Both the position numbers and the translations under genes were made by a program. A stretch of DNA of 64,000 bases from Sphingobacteriales bacterium (GTDB lineage Bacteria; Bacteroidota; Bacteroidia; Sphingobacteriales; Sphingobacteriaceae): NCBI GenBank assembly GCA_014763615.1, contig JACXVB010000002.1:1-64000 (forward strand), given 5' to 3'. How positions within the stretch are numbered: position 1 is the stretch's first letter; every line of letters begins with the position of its first letter. The notes under the pieces are model-generated. The model worked only from the letters and a program-made list of their open reading frames with translations, had not been told where the DNA came from and did not search any database. Positions 10,738-19,634 of the stretch are shown in pieces.

Positions 10738-11184
10738 CTAGTTTTGAGGTCTGTTGGCAGCCCTATTCCTCAATTGTTTGATGAGCTCGTCTCTAAAATC
10801 TTTTTCTGCTAAGTAAAGGCTTTTTACCTGTTCGGGTGTTAGAATGTTACTAAATTTATGACGATAATCTTTCTTAATCTTTAAAATTTTAGAGTCGTAG
10901 GCAAAATCATCATCAATTAACTTATCCGGATTATCAGCATTAGCTATTCTACTTTGCCTCTTTTGACGAAGAATATCATTTAGATCATTTTGGTATTGGT
11001 TGTAAACTGCCCAAAATTTTTGGGATTGTTCTGGACTCAAATCCAATCTTCTGGTAATGAAACCAATTTTTATAGCCTCAATTTGTTTAGCCCTTTTTGG
11101 ATTCAATCCTGCTCCTGCTTGTGCAAAGGTGTTGCTGCCGATAAGCATTATTAAAAAAATCAAAATGTAGAAATACCTCTTCAT
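10738..11184 (-). CDS. Small periplasmic helical protein of the sigma cassette (Spy/CpxP-like)
   Basis: A 148-residue protein with a signal peptide (about residues 1-22, ending NTFAQ) and a mature part that is almost entirely charged helix. Two LSPEQSQKFW and LTPEQVKSLY type segments, at about 49-58 and 115-125, resemble the LTxxQ motifs of Spy/CpxP periplasmic chaperone-sensors. Assignment to that superfamily is inferred from motifs and length. It is the third gene of a minus-strand operon with an ECF sigma factor and a membrane protein and starts 4 bp after the latter, suggesting it reports envelope state to the sigma system. Confidence 0.65.
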   Translation of the reverse strand: MKRYFYILIFLIMLIGSNTFAQAGAGLNPKRAKQIEAIKIGFITRRLDLSPEQSQKFWAVYNQYQNDLNDILRQKRQSRIANADNPDKLIDDDFAYDSKILKIKKDYRHKFSNILTPEQVKSLYLAEKDFRDELIKQLRNRAANRPQN

Positions 11185-11188
11185 AAAT

Positions 11189-11797
11189 TTAAGGTGTCTG
11201 TTCTAAATAATTACTAATCTCTTCCTCACTTAATTGCTGTGCATCTAGGCTAAACACTTTTTTCTCATCTAAGTTTCTGATAATTGCAGGTATATCACTT
11301 GCATCTGTGTGCATCTGCAAATAACTCTCTAACGCATCATCAGGAATTTTTGATAGTTGATAACTGATATTTTCTTGATGTTGAATATTGATATAAATTC
11401 CGATAGAGGTGGTTAGCAAAATACAAGCAGCCGCAGCGTATCTGAAAAAATTAAAGTTAATGATTTTACCTTTCCCACTTTTACCTTTTACTTGCCTTAA
11501 AATTGTAGATTGAGATTGCTCAAAATATCCATCAGGAGTAGAAAATCCATCATTTGAAACCAAATCACGCATTTTTATTTCATTGATAATTTGATGCTCT
11601 AAATCATCAAAATATAAATCAGGAACTTCAAAAGCTTCTTTTTTACCCACCAAATTTTCTAATTGAATTTGAGCCAAAATTTGAGAGGACAATCCTTCAA
11701 AATAACCTTGAGGGGTTTCAAAACAATTTGCTTTTGCAACCTGAGCTAATTGAGGTGCCTCTTTCTCTAAATCCAAAATTTCATCCTCTTTTTTCAT
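11189..11797 (-). CDS. Putative anti-sigma/membrane regulator with repeated FxxPxxYF motifs
   Basis: A roughly 202-residue protein with a cytoplasmic N-terminal half, one membrane helix (YAAAACILLTTSIGIYINI) and a periplasmic tail. The N-terminal half holds three copies of a motif of the form F-x-x-P-x-x-Y-F followed by a short amphipathic helix ending in Ile or Val: FETPQGYFEG, FEVPDLYFDD and FSTPDGYFEQ. The position directly after an ECF sigma gene and the topology suggest an anti-sigma role, but no zinc-binding HxxxCxxC motif is present, so this is inference. ATG 11797 (MKKEDEILD) is used; an ATG three codons upstream is equally possible, and a TTG at 11824 less so. Confidence 0.65.
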   Translation of the reverse strand: MKKEDEILDLEKEAPQLAQVAKANCFETPQGYFEGLSSQILAQIQLENLVGKKEAFEVPDLYFDDLEHQIINEIKMRDLVSNDGFSTPDGYFEQSQSTILRQVKGKSGKGKIINFNFFRYAAAACILLTTSIGIYINIQHQENISYQLSKIPDDALESYLQMHTDASDIPAIIRNLDEKKVFSLDAQQLSEEEISNYLEQTP

Positions 11798-11829
11798 GAT
11801 ATACATTGATTCAATTCTTATCAAAAGGT

Positions 11830-12378
11830 TTAATCTTTAGCTAATAAATGACTTTCAATTTTCTTAACTGCCAAATGGTATGAAGCTTTTAAGGCTCCAA
11901 CACTAGTTCCCAAAACATCAGAAATTTCTTGAAACTTCATATCATCAAAGTATTTCATATTAAAAACCAATTTCTGTTTTTCGGGTAAGGTTAATATGGC
12001 TTGTTGTAATTTCCTTTGGATGGCGTCTCCATTAAAGTAATTATCAGCGTTTAAGCTTTCGCTCAACTCCTCATTTAAATCATCAATAGAAACATTGTTT
12101 TTGGCTCTCTTTTTATTTAAAAAAGTAATACACTCATTGGTTGCAATTCGGTACAGCCAAGTGTAAAGCTGGGAATCTTGCCTAAACGCACTTAAATTCT
12201 TCCAAACTTTGATAAATACATCTTGCACCAAATCATCAGCATCATCATGGTTTATAACCATACGTCTGATGTGCCAATACACTTTTTGTTGATATTTATT
12301 CAAGAGCAAAGAGAAAGCCTCGTGACGAGTTTTTTCATCTTCGAATTTTTGTAGAATAAGTGCGTCGTCAATAATCAT
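11830..12378 (-). CDS. ECF-type RNA polymerase sigma factor
   Basis: A 182-residue sigma-70 family factor of the extracytoplasmic function group. Region 2 is seen in HDDADDLVQDVFIKVWKNL (about 44-62) followed by SQLYTWLYRIATNE. Region 4, with its helix-turn-helix, is seen in LPEKQKLVFNMKYFDDMKF and SDVLGTSVGALKASYHLAVKKI. It heads a three-gene operon with a membrane protein and a Spy/CpxP-like protein, so it probably answers an envelope signal and controls its own operon. A terminator for the transketolase genes lies between 12389 and 12419, just upstream of its start, so its promoter must be compact and may overlap that hairpin. Confidence 0.9.
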   Translation of the reverse strand: MIIDDALILQKFEDEKTRHEAFSLLLNKYQQKVYWHIRRMVINHDDADDLVQDVFIKVWKNLSAFRQDSQLYTWLYRIATNECITFLNKKRAKNNVSIDDLNEELSESLNADNYFNGDAIQRKLQQAILTLPEKQKLVFNMKYFDDMKFQEISDVLGTSVGALKASYHLAVKKIESHLLAKD

Positions 12379-12388
12379 ATTAAAATAA

Positions 12389-12419
12389 TAAGCCGAAGTT
12401 GAACAAGAACCTCGGCTTA
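12389..12419 (-). terminator. Terminator of the transketolase genes
   Basis: TAAGCCGA pairs with TCGGCTTA (12389-12396 and 12412-12419), with three further inner pairs. On the minus strand it is followed by TTATTTTAAT. It separates tkt from the sigma factor gene. Confidence 0.65.
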
Positions 12420-12440
12420 CAGAGTGCAGTTTTAGTGAAT

Positions 12441-13394
12441 TTATTTTCTTTTCATCACTTTTTTAACCGCTTCAACAATATTACTACTGTCTAAGCCATA
12501 TTTCTTCATTAATTCGGCTGGTGTACCACTTTCTCCGAAGGTATCATTTACTGCCACAAATTCCATTGGAGTTGGCATATTTGTAGATAACAATTGCGCA
12601 ATGCTTTCTCCTAACCCTCCGTATCTATTATGCTCTTCACAACTTACTACACAGCCTGTTTTCTTTGCTGATTTTAAGACTGCCTCTTCATCTAAAGGTT
12701 TAATGGTGTGGATATTGATAATTTCTGCATCAATACCTTCTTCTGCTAATTTCTCACCTGCAAGAATAGCTTCCCAAACTAGGTGACCTGTAGCAAAAAT
12801 ACTTACGTCAGCACCTTCATTTACCATCCAAGCTTTACCGATTTCAAATTTCTGATCAGCAGGAGTAAAAATTGGCATTACCGGACGACCGAAACGTAAA
12901 TAAACTGGACCTTCATAATCTGCAATAGCAATGGTAGCAGCTTTAGTTTGGTTATAATCGCATGGATTGATAACGGTCATTCCAGGAAGCATTTTCATCA
13001 AACCTATATCTTCTAAAATTTGATGAGTGGCCCCGTCTTCTCCCAATGTTAAACCCGCATGAGAAGCACAAATCTTTACGTTTTTGTTGGAGTAAGCCAC
13101 CGATTGACGGATTTGATCATAAACTCTTCCTGTAGAAAAGTTGGCAAAAGTTCCGGTGAAAGGAATTTTTCCACCGATGGTTAATCCTGCGGCAATACCA
13201 ATCATATTTGCTTCTGCAATACCTACTTGGATAAAACGATCTGGAAATTCTTTGATAAAATCAGCCATTTTTAAAGAACCCACCAAATCAGCACAAAGTG
13301 CAACCACTTTATCATTCTTTCTTCCCACTTCTAACAAGCCTGCACCAAAACCAGAACGAGTATCTTTTTTTTCTGTATATGTATATTTTTTCAC
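12441..13394 (-). CDS. Transketolase, C-terminal subunit
   Basis: About 317 residues covering the pyrimidine-binding and C-terminal domains of a transketolase split into two proteins. The conserved glutamate that activates thiamine diphosphate lies in QVGIAEANMIGIAAGL, and the C-terminal domain is recognisable in VSCEEHNRYGGLGESIA. GTG 13394 (reading VKKYTYTEKKDTRSGFGAGL) is chosen as start; the frame stays open upstream into the neighbouring gene but that part is low-complexity and unrelated to the family. The gene lies 74 bp after its partner. Together they carry out two-carbon ketol transfer in the non-oxidative pentose phosphate pathway. Confidence 0.88.
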   Translation of the reverse strand: MKKYTYTEKKDTRSGFGAGLLEVGRKNDKVVALCADLVGSLKMADFIKEFPDRFIQVGIAEANMIGIAAGLTIGGKIPFTGTFANFSTGRVYDQIRQSVAYSNKNVKICASHAGLTLGEDGATHQILEDIGLMKMLPGMTVINPCDYNQTKAATIAIADYEGPVYLRFGRPVMPIFTPADQKFEIGKAWMVNEGADVSIFATGHLVWEAILAGEKLAEEGIDAEIINIHTIKPLDEEAVLKSAKKTGCVVSCEEHNRYGGLGESIAQLLSTNMPTPMEFVAVNDTFGESGTPAELMKKYGLDSSNIVEAVKKVMKRK

Positions 13395-13468
13395 GATTTC
13401 TATATTTTTATTTTGCTGCGATTGATTTTGATACGCAGATTTTTTATTTTCTTTTATTGATTCTAACC

Positions 13469-14314
13469 TTAGTAATCGCCGTAGCTTTCTTCTAATTGAC
13501 TTAAAGCCTCTGCTAATTGTTGCTCGTTTGGTGCAACACCATGCCATTTGTGAGAACCTTCCATAAAATCAACTCCTTTACCCATTTCTGTTTTCATCAG
13601 AATCATTACCGGTTTTCCTTTTCCAGTTCTGGTTTTTGCTTCCTCTAAAGCAGCAACAATTCCTTCCATATCATTCCCATCTGCATGCATCACATCCCAA
13701 CCAAATGCAGAGAATTTTGCATGTAAGTCTAATAATCCTAGAACTTTGTCGGTAGGCCCATCAATTTGTTGTCCGTTAACATCAACCGTAGAAATTAAAT
13801 TATCTACCTTATTAAAAGGAGCAAACATGGCTGCTTCCCAGTTCTGTCCTTCTTGTAACTCTCCATCTCCATGTAAAGAAAACACCAAAGAATGATCCTT
13901 ATTCATCTTTTTAGCCAATGCAGCTCCAATAGCCACAGACATACCCTGACCCAGAGAACCAGAAGCTATCCTGATTCCTGGTAAATGCTCATGTGTTGTA
14001 GGATGCCCTTGCAATCTTGAATTTAGTTTTCTAAAGGTTTTTAATTCTGACTTATCAAAATACCCCGATCTTGCTAAAACGCTGTAAAAAACAGGCGAAA
14101 TATGTCCGTTGGAAAGAAAGAAAATATCCTCTCCTACTCCATCCATATTAAAGGAAGGATCGTGTTTCATGATCTTAAAATACAATGCTACCATATAATC
14201 GGTACAACCTAAGGAACCTCCTGGATGACCAGATTGACATTCATAAACCATGCGTACGATGTCTCGTCTTACTTGTGAGGCCATTCGTTTTAAATCAGAA
14301 ATTTCTAGTGTCAT
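13469..14314 (-). CDS. Transketolase, N-terminal subunit
   Basis: 281 residues matching the pyrophosphate-binding domain of transketolase. Visible are SGHPGGSLG with His30, FLSNGHISPVFYSVLA, ASGSLGQGMSVAIGAALA and the thiamine-diphosphate/metal motif GDGELQEGQNWEAAM about 27 residues before DVNGQQIDG. It works only with the C-terminal subunit encoded downstream, forming the equivalent of one full-length chain. Split transketolases occur in several bacterial and archaeal lineages; whether a full-length copy exists elsewhere in this genome is not known. It heads the two-gene operon and is divergent from the type IX secretion cluster, with a 207-bp spacer. Confidence 0.9.
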   Translation of the reverse strand: MTLEISDLKRMASQVRRDIVRMVYECQSGHPGGSLGCTDYMVALYFKIMKHDPSFNMDGVGEDIFFLSNGHISPVFYSVLARSGYFDKSELKTFRKLNSRLQGHPTTHEHLPGIRIASGSLGQGMSVAIGAALAKKMNKDHSLVFSLHGDGELQEGQNWEAAMFAPFNKVDNLISTVDVNGQQIDGPTDKVLGLLDLHAKFSAFGWDVMHADGNDMEGIVAALEEAKTRTGKGKPVMILMKTEMGKGVDFMEGSHKWHGVAPNEQQLAEALSQLEESYGDY

Positions 14315-14521
14315 ATCATGTTTAGTTGAAAATTAGCCTAAATTAAATAAATAAGTTAAAACCTCTAATCAAATCCTCAATTACACATGTTAACAACAGA
14401 GTGTGGAAAACTTTTTGAAATGAAAAGAAATATATAAATAATCTTTGTTTGTAGAACAGAAATAAATATTTCATGAAGTTGTAAATGTTTATAACTTTAC
14501 GTTGATAACTTATTTAAGCAT

Positions 14522-15283
14522 ATGCAAAATTCTTTACAAAAGATCAGACAGCTCCAGTTTAAGGTTTTAACGTTAAAATCTTTATTGATATTAATATTAA
14601 TTGTTTGCTTCAAAGAATCCTCTTTTGCACAAACTACAGGCTCGGTAGGAATAGGAACTACTACTCCTTATGCAAATGCAATTTTAGATGTAACATCTAA
14701 CACCAAAGGTGTATTACTACCCCGTTTAAGTGCTACCGACCGTAACACACTAACTCCCAAATTAGGCTTAACTGCCAATGGATTAATGATTTATAATACC
14801 ACCACATTAAAATTTAATTATTGGGACGGCACTAAATGGAATGATGTTGGTGCGGGGGCAACAGGCCCAGCAGGAACAATTTGGTATGCCGGACAAGGAG
14901 TCCCATCCAATACTATTGGAAAGCCAAATGACTTTTATTTAGATGGGATAAGCGGAGACGTTTATTCTAAAGATTTAGACAACGTTTGGGTAAAATTCGG
15001 GGCATCTAATCCCGTAAACCTAAAAAATACAAATAAAATTGAAGTAGCTGGGGCCGCATTTAATGTACCCGCTACTTCTTCTGTTACACAAACTTTCACC
15101 TTTACCGGTGCAGTAGTAGGTAATGCAGCAGTTTGTTCTCCAAATTCCGCTTTACCTGATGGATTAATTATTTCTTATGCTAGAGTAAGTGCTACAGACA
15201 CTATCGAGGTAAAATTTTATAATGCAACTGGAACAGCCATAAGTGTTGCCGCAGGTAATTATGAGTTAGCCATCGTAAAATAA
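14522..15283 (+). CDS. Secreted surface protein of unknown function, first gene of T9SS-type operon
   Basis: A 253-residue exported protein. The long signal peptide (hydrophobic core LKSLLILILIVCF) ends at SSFAQTTGSVGIGTTTP. The SVGIGTTTPxxxAxLDVTSNTKGVLLPRLS segment is a signature of Bacteroidota surface proteins with phage-tail-fibre-like beta structure. A very short collagen-like GATGPAGT lies near residue 120. The C-terminal half is a beta-rich domain without recognised family. It starts an operon with a type IX secreted protein, PorP/SprF and an OmpA protein, so it is probably displayed at the cell surface or forms an adhesive structure (inference). Confidence 0.7.
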   Translation: MQNSLQKIRQLQFKVLTLKSLLILILIVCFKESSFAQTTGSVGIGTTTPYANAILDVTSNTKGVLLPRLSATDRNTLTPKLGLTANGLMIYNTTTLKFNYWDGTKWNDVGAGATGPAGTIWYAGQGVPSNTIGKPNDFYLDGISGDVYSKDLDNVWVKFGASNPVNLKNTNKIEVAGAAFNVPATSSVTQTFTFTGAVVGNAAVCSPNSALPDGLIISYARVSATDTIEVKFYNATGTAISVAAGNYELAIVK

Positions 15284-15290
15284 ATCGAGA

Positions 15291-16502
15291 ATGAAAATTA
15301 AGTTTCTATCTTCTTTATTCTCATTCCTACTGATTGTTTCATTCGGTTCTAAAAGTTTTGCTCAATTTACTAATAACGGAGCAACTATCATCATACAGAG
15401 TGGAAACACACTTTTTGTTGATGGAGATTTCTACAATCAAAGTGGCTCAATCATCAACCTTGGAAATATCACTTTAACCGGAAATTGGCTAAATGATGAT
15501 CCACAAGGTGCTTTCAATATTGCATCTACAGGAAACGTGAACTTTACTGGTGCTAATCAAACTATTGGAGGTTTAATACCTACTATTTTCCCAAATGTTA
15601 TTTTAGCTGGGAGCGGTGTTAAAACTTTATTGCTCAATAGTTCTATTAACGGAACGCTAAATTTAAATGATAGAGAATTTGCCTTAAACGCTAATAATTT
15701 ATTTGTGCTAAGCAACAATCCGAATACCATCAGTTTTACAACTGGATTTGTAAGTACAGAGCAAAAAGGTTACCTCTACAGGAACACCAACTCACAATCT
15801 GATTACTTATTTCCGCTAGGCTCGGTAAGTACTGGAAATTTGGTTTACAGACCAGTTTCTGTGAAAGCAAAAGATAATGCAAACAACACTTTTGGCGTAA
15901 GCTTTATTGATAGAGATCCTTCAACAGAGGGTTATAATATCAACAGCAAACGTTTTGATGTTGGTCAGGTGAATTCAAGCTTTTTTCACCTTATCAATCA
16001 ATTAAACGGAAATAGCGCAGCAGATTTCACTTTCTATTACAATAATCCTAGCGATGGAAATTTCAATCAACTAGTAGATTGGATACGCTTTAATTTATGG
16101 GAGAAAATTGGAATTGCTAATCCGCAGCCTTTTTCTGGAGGCAATGCACAATTAAATCAAACCATGACACTTTCTTCTTTGCTACCCATCAATAATTTAC
16201 CTGTTGCATTGGCTACTATCGTATCCAATAATGACCCTTTAACTTTCTTCAATAGTTTTACACCTGATGGAGATGGAATTAATGATAGATGGGAAATTAA
16301 AAATATAGACCTTTTTCCAGATAATAATCTAGTGATTTTGAATAGATGGGGTAGCGAAATTTTAAATGTAAAAGGATATAATAATGCCAATGCTTGGGAT
16401 GGTTTAGCCTTAAATAGTGGAACCTATTTCTACATTTTAAAAGTAAATATCAACGGAGAAAATAAAGTCTATAAAGGCTTCATTACACTGGTTAAGAAAT
16501 GA
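15291..16502 (+). CDS. Surface protein with type B T9SS C-terminal sorting domain
   Basis: A 403-residue secreted protein with a signal peptide ending KSFAQ. The last 85 residues form the gliding-motility-associated C-terminal domain (CHU_C type): FNSFTPDGDGINDRWEI, then LVILNRWGSEIL, NAWDG and GTYFYILKV. This domain targets cargo to the type IX secretion system as type B cargo, which usually depends on a PorP/SprF-family protein for delivery. The PorP/SprF gene overlaps it by 4 bp, supporting a cargo-partner pair. The N-terminal 300 residues are a beta-rich adhesin-like region with no certain family. Confidence 0.88.
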   Translation: MKIKFLSSLFSFLLIVSFGSKSFAQFTNNGATIIIQSGNTLFVDGDFYNQSGSIINLGNITLTGNWLNDDPQGAFNIASTGNVNFTGANQTIGGLIPTIFPNVILAGSGVKTLLLNSSINGTLNLNDREFALNANNLFVLSNNPNTISFTTGFVSTEQKGYLYRNTNSQSDYLFPLGSVSTGNLVYRPVSVKAKDNANNTFGVSFIDRDPSTEGYNINSKRFDVGQVNSSFFHLINQLNGNSAADFTFYYNNPSDGNFNQLVDWIRFNLWEKIGIANPQPFSGGNAQLNQTMTLSSLLPINNLPVALATIVSNNDPLTFFNSFTPDGDGINDRWEIKNIDLFPDNNLVILNRWGSEILNVKGYNNANAWDGLALNSGTYFYILKVNINGENKVYKGFITLVKK

Positions 16503-17482
16503 TTAAATTGAGAAGAATATTATTTTTCTGTGTCTGTTTATTGACAGTTACTCACTATGCTGAAGCACAACAAGATGCTCAATATAGCCAGTACATGTTC
16601 AATACTTTAGTCATTAATCCAGCTTATGCAGGCTACAAAGAAGTGCTAAACATTGATGCACTTACCCGAGACCAATGGGTAGGTATTGATGGCGCTCCGA
16701 AAACTAAAACTATCATCTTAGATGGAAGCTTTTTTGATAATAAAGTTGGTTTAGGTTTAAGCGTTATAAAAGATCAAATAGGTTTACAAAGCCAATCTTC
16801 GGCTTATTTAAATTATGCTTATCGTTTACAAGTTGGCGATAATGGCAAACTTGCTTTCGGATTAGGTGCTGGTGTAGGGCAATATACTTTAGATGGAAGC
16901 GGTGCATATACCGATAATCCGAACGACCCGAATTTTAATTACGGAAAATCATCATTCATCGTTCCTGATGCAAGAGTTGGCGTATTTTACAGTACCGACC
17001 AGTTTTATGCTGGTTTATCGGCAACAAACTTATTTTCAACAGCTTTTAATTATAGCTCGGTAACACAAAATCAGGTTGCAAAACAAGGCAGACATTATTT
17101 TTTAACAGCAGGATATTTATACAATCTGAATACTTTTTTAAAGTTTAAACCTTCCTTCCTACTCAAAGACGATACAAAAGGTCCAACAAACTTAGATATC
17201 AACAACTTTTTCTTATTAGGAGAGAAAGTTTGGTTAGGCGTTTCTTACAGAACTTCCGTAAATCTTTTGAAAAGAAAAAGCATTGTTGGCAATGTAAAAT
17301 CTCCGGATGCCGTAGTTGGAATGGTTGAGTTTTTTGCAAGCAAAACTTGGCGCTTAGGTTATGCTTATGATTATACCCTATCCTCATTACAAGGATATTC
17401 TGGTGCTTCTCATGAGCTTTCTATCAGCATCACTTTTGCACCAAAACGAGATTACAGCATACTTTCACCAAGATATTTTTAA
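16499..17482 (+). CDS. PorP/SprF family outer membrane protein
   Basis: A 327-residue predicted outer membrane beta-barrel of the type IX secretion family PorP/SprF. After the signal peptide (to AEAQQ) the mature start DAQYSQYMFNTLVINPAYAGY is diagnostic of the family. Further barrel strands follow up to the aromatic C-terminus. ATG 16499 overlaps the preceding stop in ATGA, indicating translational coupling to the type B cargo gene. In Flavobacterium, SprF is needed for attachment of SprB, and similar pairs occur in many copies per genome; this copy probably serves the protein encoded just upstream. Confidence 0.9.
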   Translation: MIKLRRILFFCVCLLTVTHYAEAQQDAQYSQYMFNTLVINPAYAGYKEVLNIDALTRDQWVGIDGAPKTKTIILDGSFFDNKVGLGLSVIKDQIGLQSQSSAYLNYAYRLQVGDNGKLAFGLGAGVGQYTLDGSGAYTDNPNDPNFNYGKSSFIVPDARVGVFYSTDQFYAGLSATNLFSTAFNYSSVTQNQVAKQGRHYFLTAGYLYNLNTFLKFKPSFLLKDDTKGPTNLDINNFFLLGEKVWLGVSYRTSVNLLKRKSIVGNVKSPDAVVGMVEFFASKTWRLGYAYDYTLSSLQGYSGASHELSISITFAPKRDYSILSPRYF

Positions 17483-17486
17483 TGCT

Positions 17487-19514
17487 ATGAAAATTAAAAA
17501 GCTCTTCATCATCTTAGTTTGCTCTGGAATTATAGTTTATCTAATTCCTCAAAGGTTATTATCTGATGATTTAGGTAAGGCCAATAAATATTACGAAAAG
17601 TATGATTATCAATATGCGATAGAAATTTACGAACAACTTTTAGAGAAAAAACCCACTTTAGAAGTTGCTCAGAAATTAGCAAATTGTTACCGATTTACCA
17701 ATAACTCTGCAGCAGCAGAAAAAATGTATGCCACAGTGCTTACTTTCCCTGGTTTTGACCCTATCAATTACCTTTATTATGCTAATGCATTAAAAGAAAA
17801 CGGAAAATTTGATCAAGCAAAACTCAATTTCTTAACTTACGCAGAAAGAGTTCCTGAGAAAAGTGATGAAGCCATGAAACTGGCTAATAGTTGTGATGCA
17901 GCTAGGATGTGGTTGGCTAACCCGAATACAAATATCAAGATAGAAAACGAAGCAGGTTTTAACTCAGAATATTCTGATTTCTCTCCCATAGCTTACAAAA
18001 ATGGATTTATTTTTGTTTCTGATAGAGATTTTCTAAGCTCAGGTAAGAAATTAAACAGTAAAAAAATTTACGGTTGGACAGGTAATCCTTATCTAAAACT
18101 TTATCAAGCTGTAAATCAAAATGATACTTTAGATGGTGATTTAAAACTTTCTCTACTTCCAGAACAAATAAATAACCCATTTCATAATGGGCCGGCAACA
18201 ATCTCAGAAAATGGAAACATCATCTATTTCACACGTTCGGGCATTCCTGATGGCGTAAGATACAGTCGTTTAAAGCATGTGGTAATGAAGAAAACCATTT
18301 ACTTCGCTGTAAAACAAAACGAAATTTGGTCTGATGCAGAACCTTTTCCATACAACAGTCCGTTCGATTATTCTGTTGAACATCCAACTTTAAGTCCAGA
18401 TGGTCAAATCTTATATTTTGCTTCAGATATGCCCGGAACTTTAGGCGGAATGGATTTGTTTTATTGCGAAAAAACAGGAAATGGATGGAGCAAACCCTTG
18501 AATTGTGGCCCAATTATTAACACACCAGAAGACGAGGTCTTCCCTTATGTGAGAAAAGATGGAAAGCTATTCTTCTCCTCCAGAGGACATATTACTATTG
18601 GTGGTTTAGATATTTTTTCTGCTACTGGATCTAAAAACAATTGGACAGATCCAGAAAATTTAAAAGCACCAATGAATTCTAGTAAAGATGATTTTGGAGT
18701 TTATTATTTTGCTGATAATCTTACTGGATTTTTATCTTCAAACCGTCCGGGAGGAAAAGGTTCTGATGATATTTATTTATTCAGCGAACGTCCAAAAGCG
18801 CTTTTCTTTGCTGTTAATGGCGAAGTAGTAGATAAAAAGGAAGGTAAGCCTTTATCTAATGTAAAAATTTACTTAATCAACAAACAAACAGGTAAAGAAA
18901 CCAGCACCATTTCTGATGAAAATGGAAATTTCTCTTTTGATTTAGAGCAAAATGCCGATTATGTAGTTAGAGGTGATTTAAATCAGTATTTCAGCAGACA
19001 GCAAGGAGAAATCAGCACCAAAGGAGCAACAGAATCAACCGTTTACAACGTGAAATTTCAAATAGAAAAAGGTGAAGAAGCTTTCTTGGTGAGGTTAAAT
19101 AATATTTATTACGATTTTGATAAATACAACATCAGAAAAGATGCAGAACCAGAACTCAAAAAGGTATTAGCGTTTATGAATACTACACCAAACGTAAACA
19201 TCGAACTTAGATCGCATACAGATTCTAGAGGTTCTGCTGCTTATAATATGGTTTTATCGCAAAAAAGAGCTAAATCAGCAGAAGATTATCTTTTGAAAAG
19301 AGGCGCAGATTCAAGTCGTTTAACAGCCCATGGTTTTGGAGAAACTCAATTGTTAAACAAATGCGCTGATGGGGTAAAATGTACAGCTCAAGAACATCAA
19401 ATGAATAGGAGAACAGAATTTAAAGTAGTAAAAGTTGATCCTGTGATTTCATACGTACCAAATTATTATTTATCGCCACTTTCTCCGGGCATTGCTTTAT
19501 CCGGAACCAAATAA
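17487..19514 (+). CDS. OmpA family protein with TPR and PD40 propeller (PorE-like)
   Basis: A 675-residue envelope protein. ATG 17487 begins a signal/anchor segment (KKLFIILVCSGIIVYLI). TPR-like helices follow (about 30-140), then PD40-type beta-propeller repeats (YFASDMPGTLGGMDLFY, FFSSRGHITIGGLDIF, FLSSNRPGGKGSDDIYLF; about 150-430). Next is a carboxypeptidase-regulatory-like domain (about 440-530) and a C-terminal OmpA peptidoglycan-binding domain (YYDFDKYNIRKDAEPEL to RTEFKVVK). This layout matches the PorE-like proteins often encoded after PorP/SprF genes, which tie the complex to the cell wall. It is the last gene of the operon, 4 bp after porP/sprF and followed by a perfect terminator. 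Confidence 0.9.
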   Translation: MKIKKLFIILVCSGIIVYLIPQRLLSDDLGKANKYYEKYDYQYAIEIYEQLLEKKPTLEVAQKLANCYRFTNNSAAAEKMYATVLTFPGFDPINYLYYANALKENGKFDQAKLNFLTYAERVPEKSDEAMKLANSCDAARMWLANPNTNIKIENEAGFNSEYSDFSPIAYKNGFIFVSDRDFLSSGKKLNSKKIYGWTGNPYLKLYQAVNQNDTLDGDLKLSLLPEQINNPFHNGPATISENGNIIYFTRSGIPDGVRYSRLKHVVMKKTIYFAVKQNEIWSDAEPFPYNSPFDYSVEHPTLSPDGQILYFASDMPGTLGGMDLFYCEKTGNGWSKPLNCGPIINTPEDEVFPYVRKDGKLFFSSRGHITIGGLDIFSATGSKNNWTDPENLKAPMNSSKDDFGVYYFADNLTGFLSSNRPGGKGSDDIYLFSERPKALFFAVNGEVVDKKEGKPLSNVKIYLINKQTGKETSTISDENGNFSFDLEQNADYVVRGDLNQYFSRQQGEISTKGATESTVYNVKFQIEKGEEAFLVRLNNIYYDFDKYNIRKDAEPELKKVLAFMNTTPNVNIELRSHTDSRGSAAYNMVLSQKRAKSAEDYLLKRGADSSRLTAHGFGETQLLNKCADGVKCTAQEHQMNRRTEFKVVKVDPVISYVPNYYLSPLSPGIALSGTK

Positions 19515-19544
19515 AATCTTATACACAATAAAACCTAGTACCTA

Positions 19545-19580
19545 CAGCTTAAGCAGAACTTGCTTAAGCTGTTAATATTT
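19545..19580 (+). terminator. Terminator of the T9SS-type operon
   Basis: A perfect 11-bp stem CAGCTTAAGCA/TGCTTAAGCTG (19545-19555 and 19561-19571) with a GAACT loop is followed by TTAATATTTT. Confidence 0.8.
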
Positions 19581-19606
19581 TAATTAGGATACTTTTACTT
19601 AATAGC

Positions 19607-19614
19607 TATCTTTG
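19607..19614 (+). promoter_or_regulatory. Promoter -7 element of the OmpH-like gene
   Basis: TATCTTTG matches TAnnTTTG exactly, 21 bp upstream of the ATG. No clear TTTG is seen at the expected -33 distance. Confidence 0.4.
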
Positions 19615-19634
19615 CAAAAATCATATTTCTAAAA

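Noticed and set aside
13395-13547. Upstream extension of the transketolase C-terminal gene
   Set aside because: It overlaps the end of the N-terminal subunit gene and is low-complexity, unlike any transketolase start.
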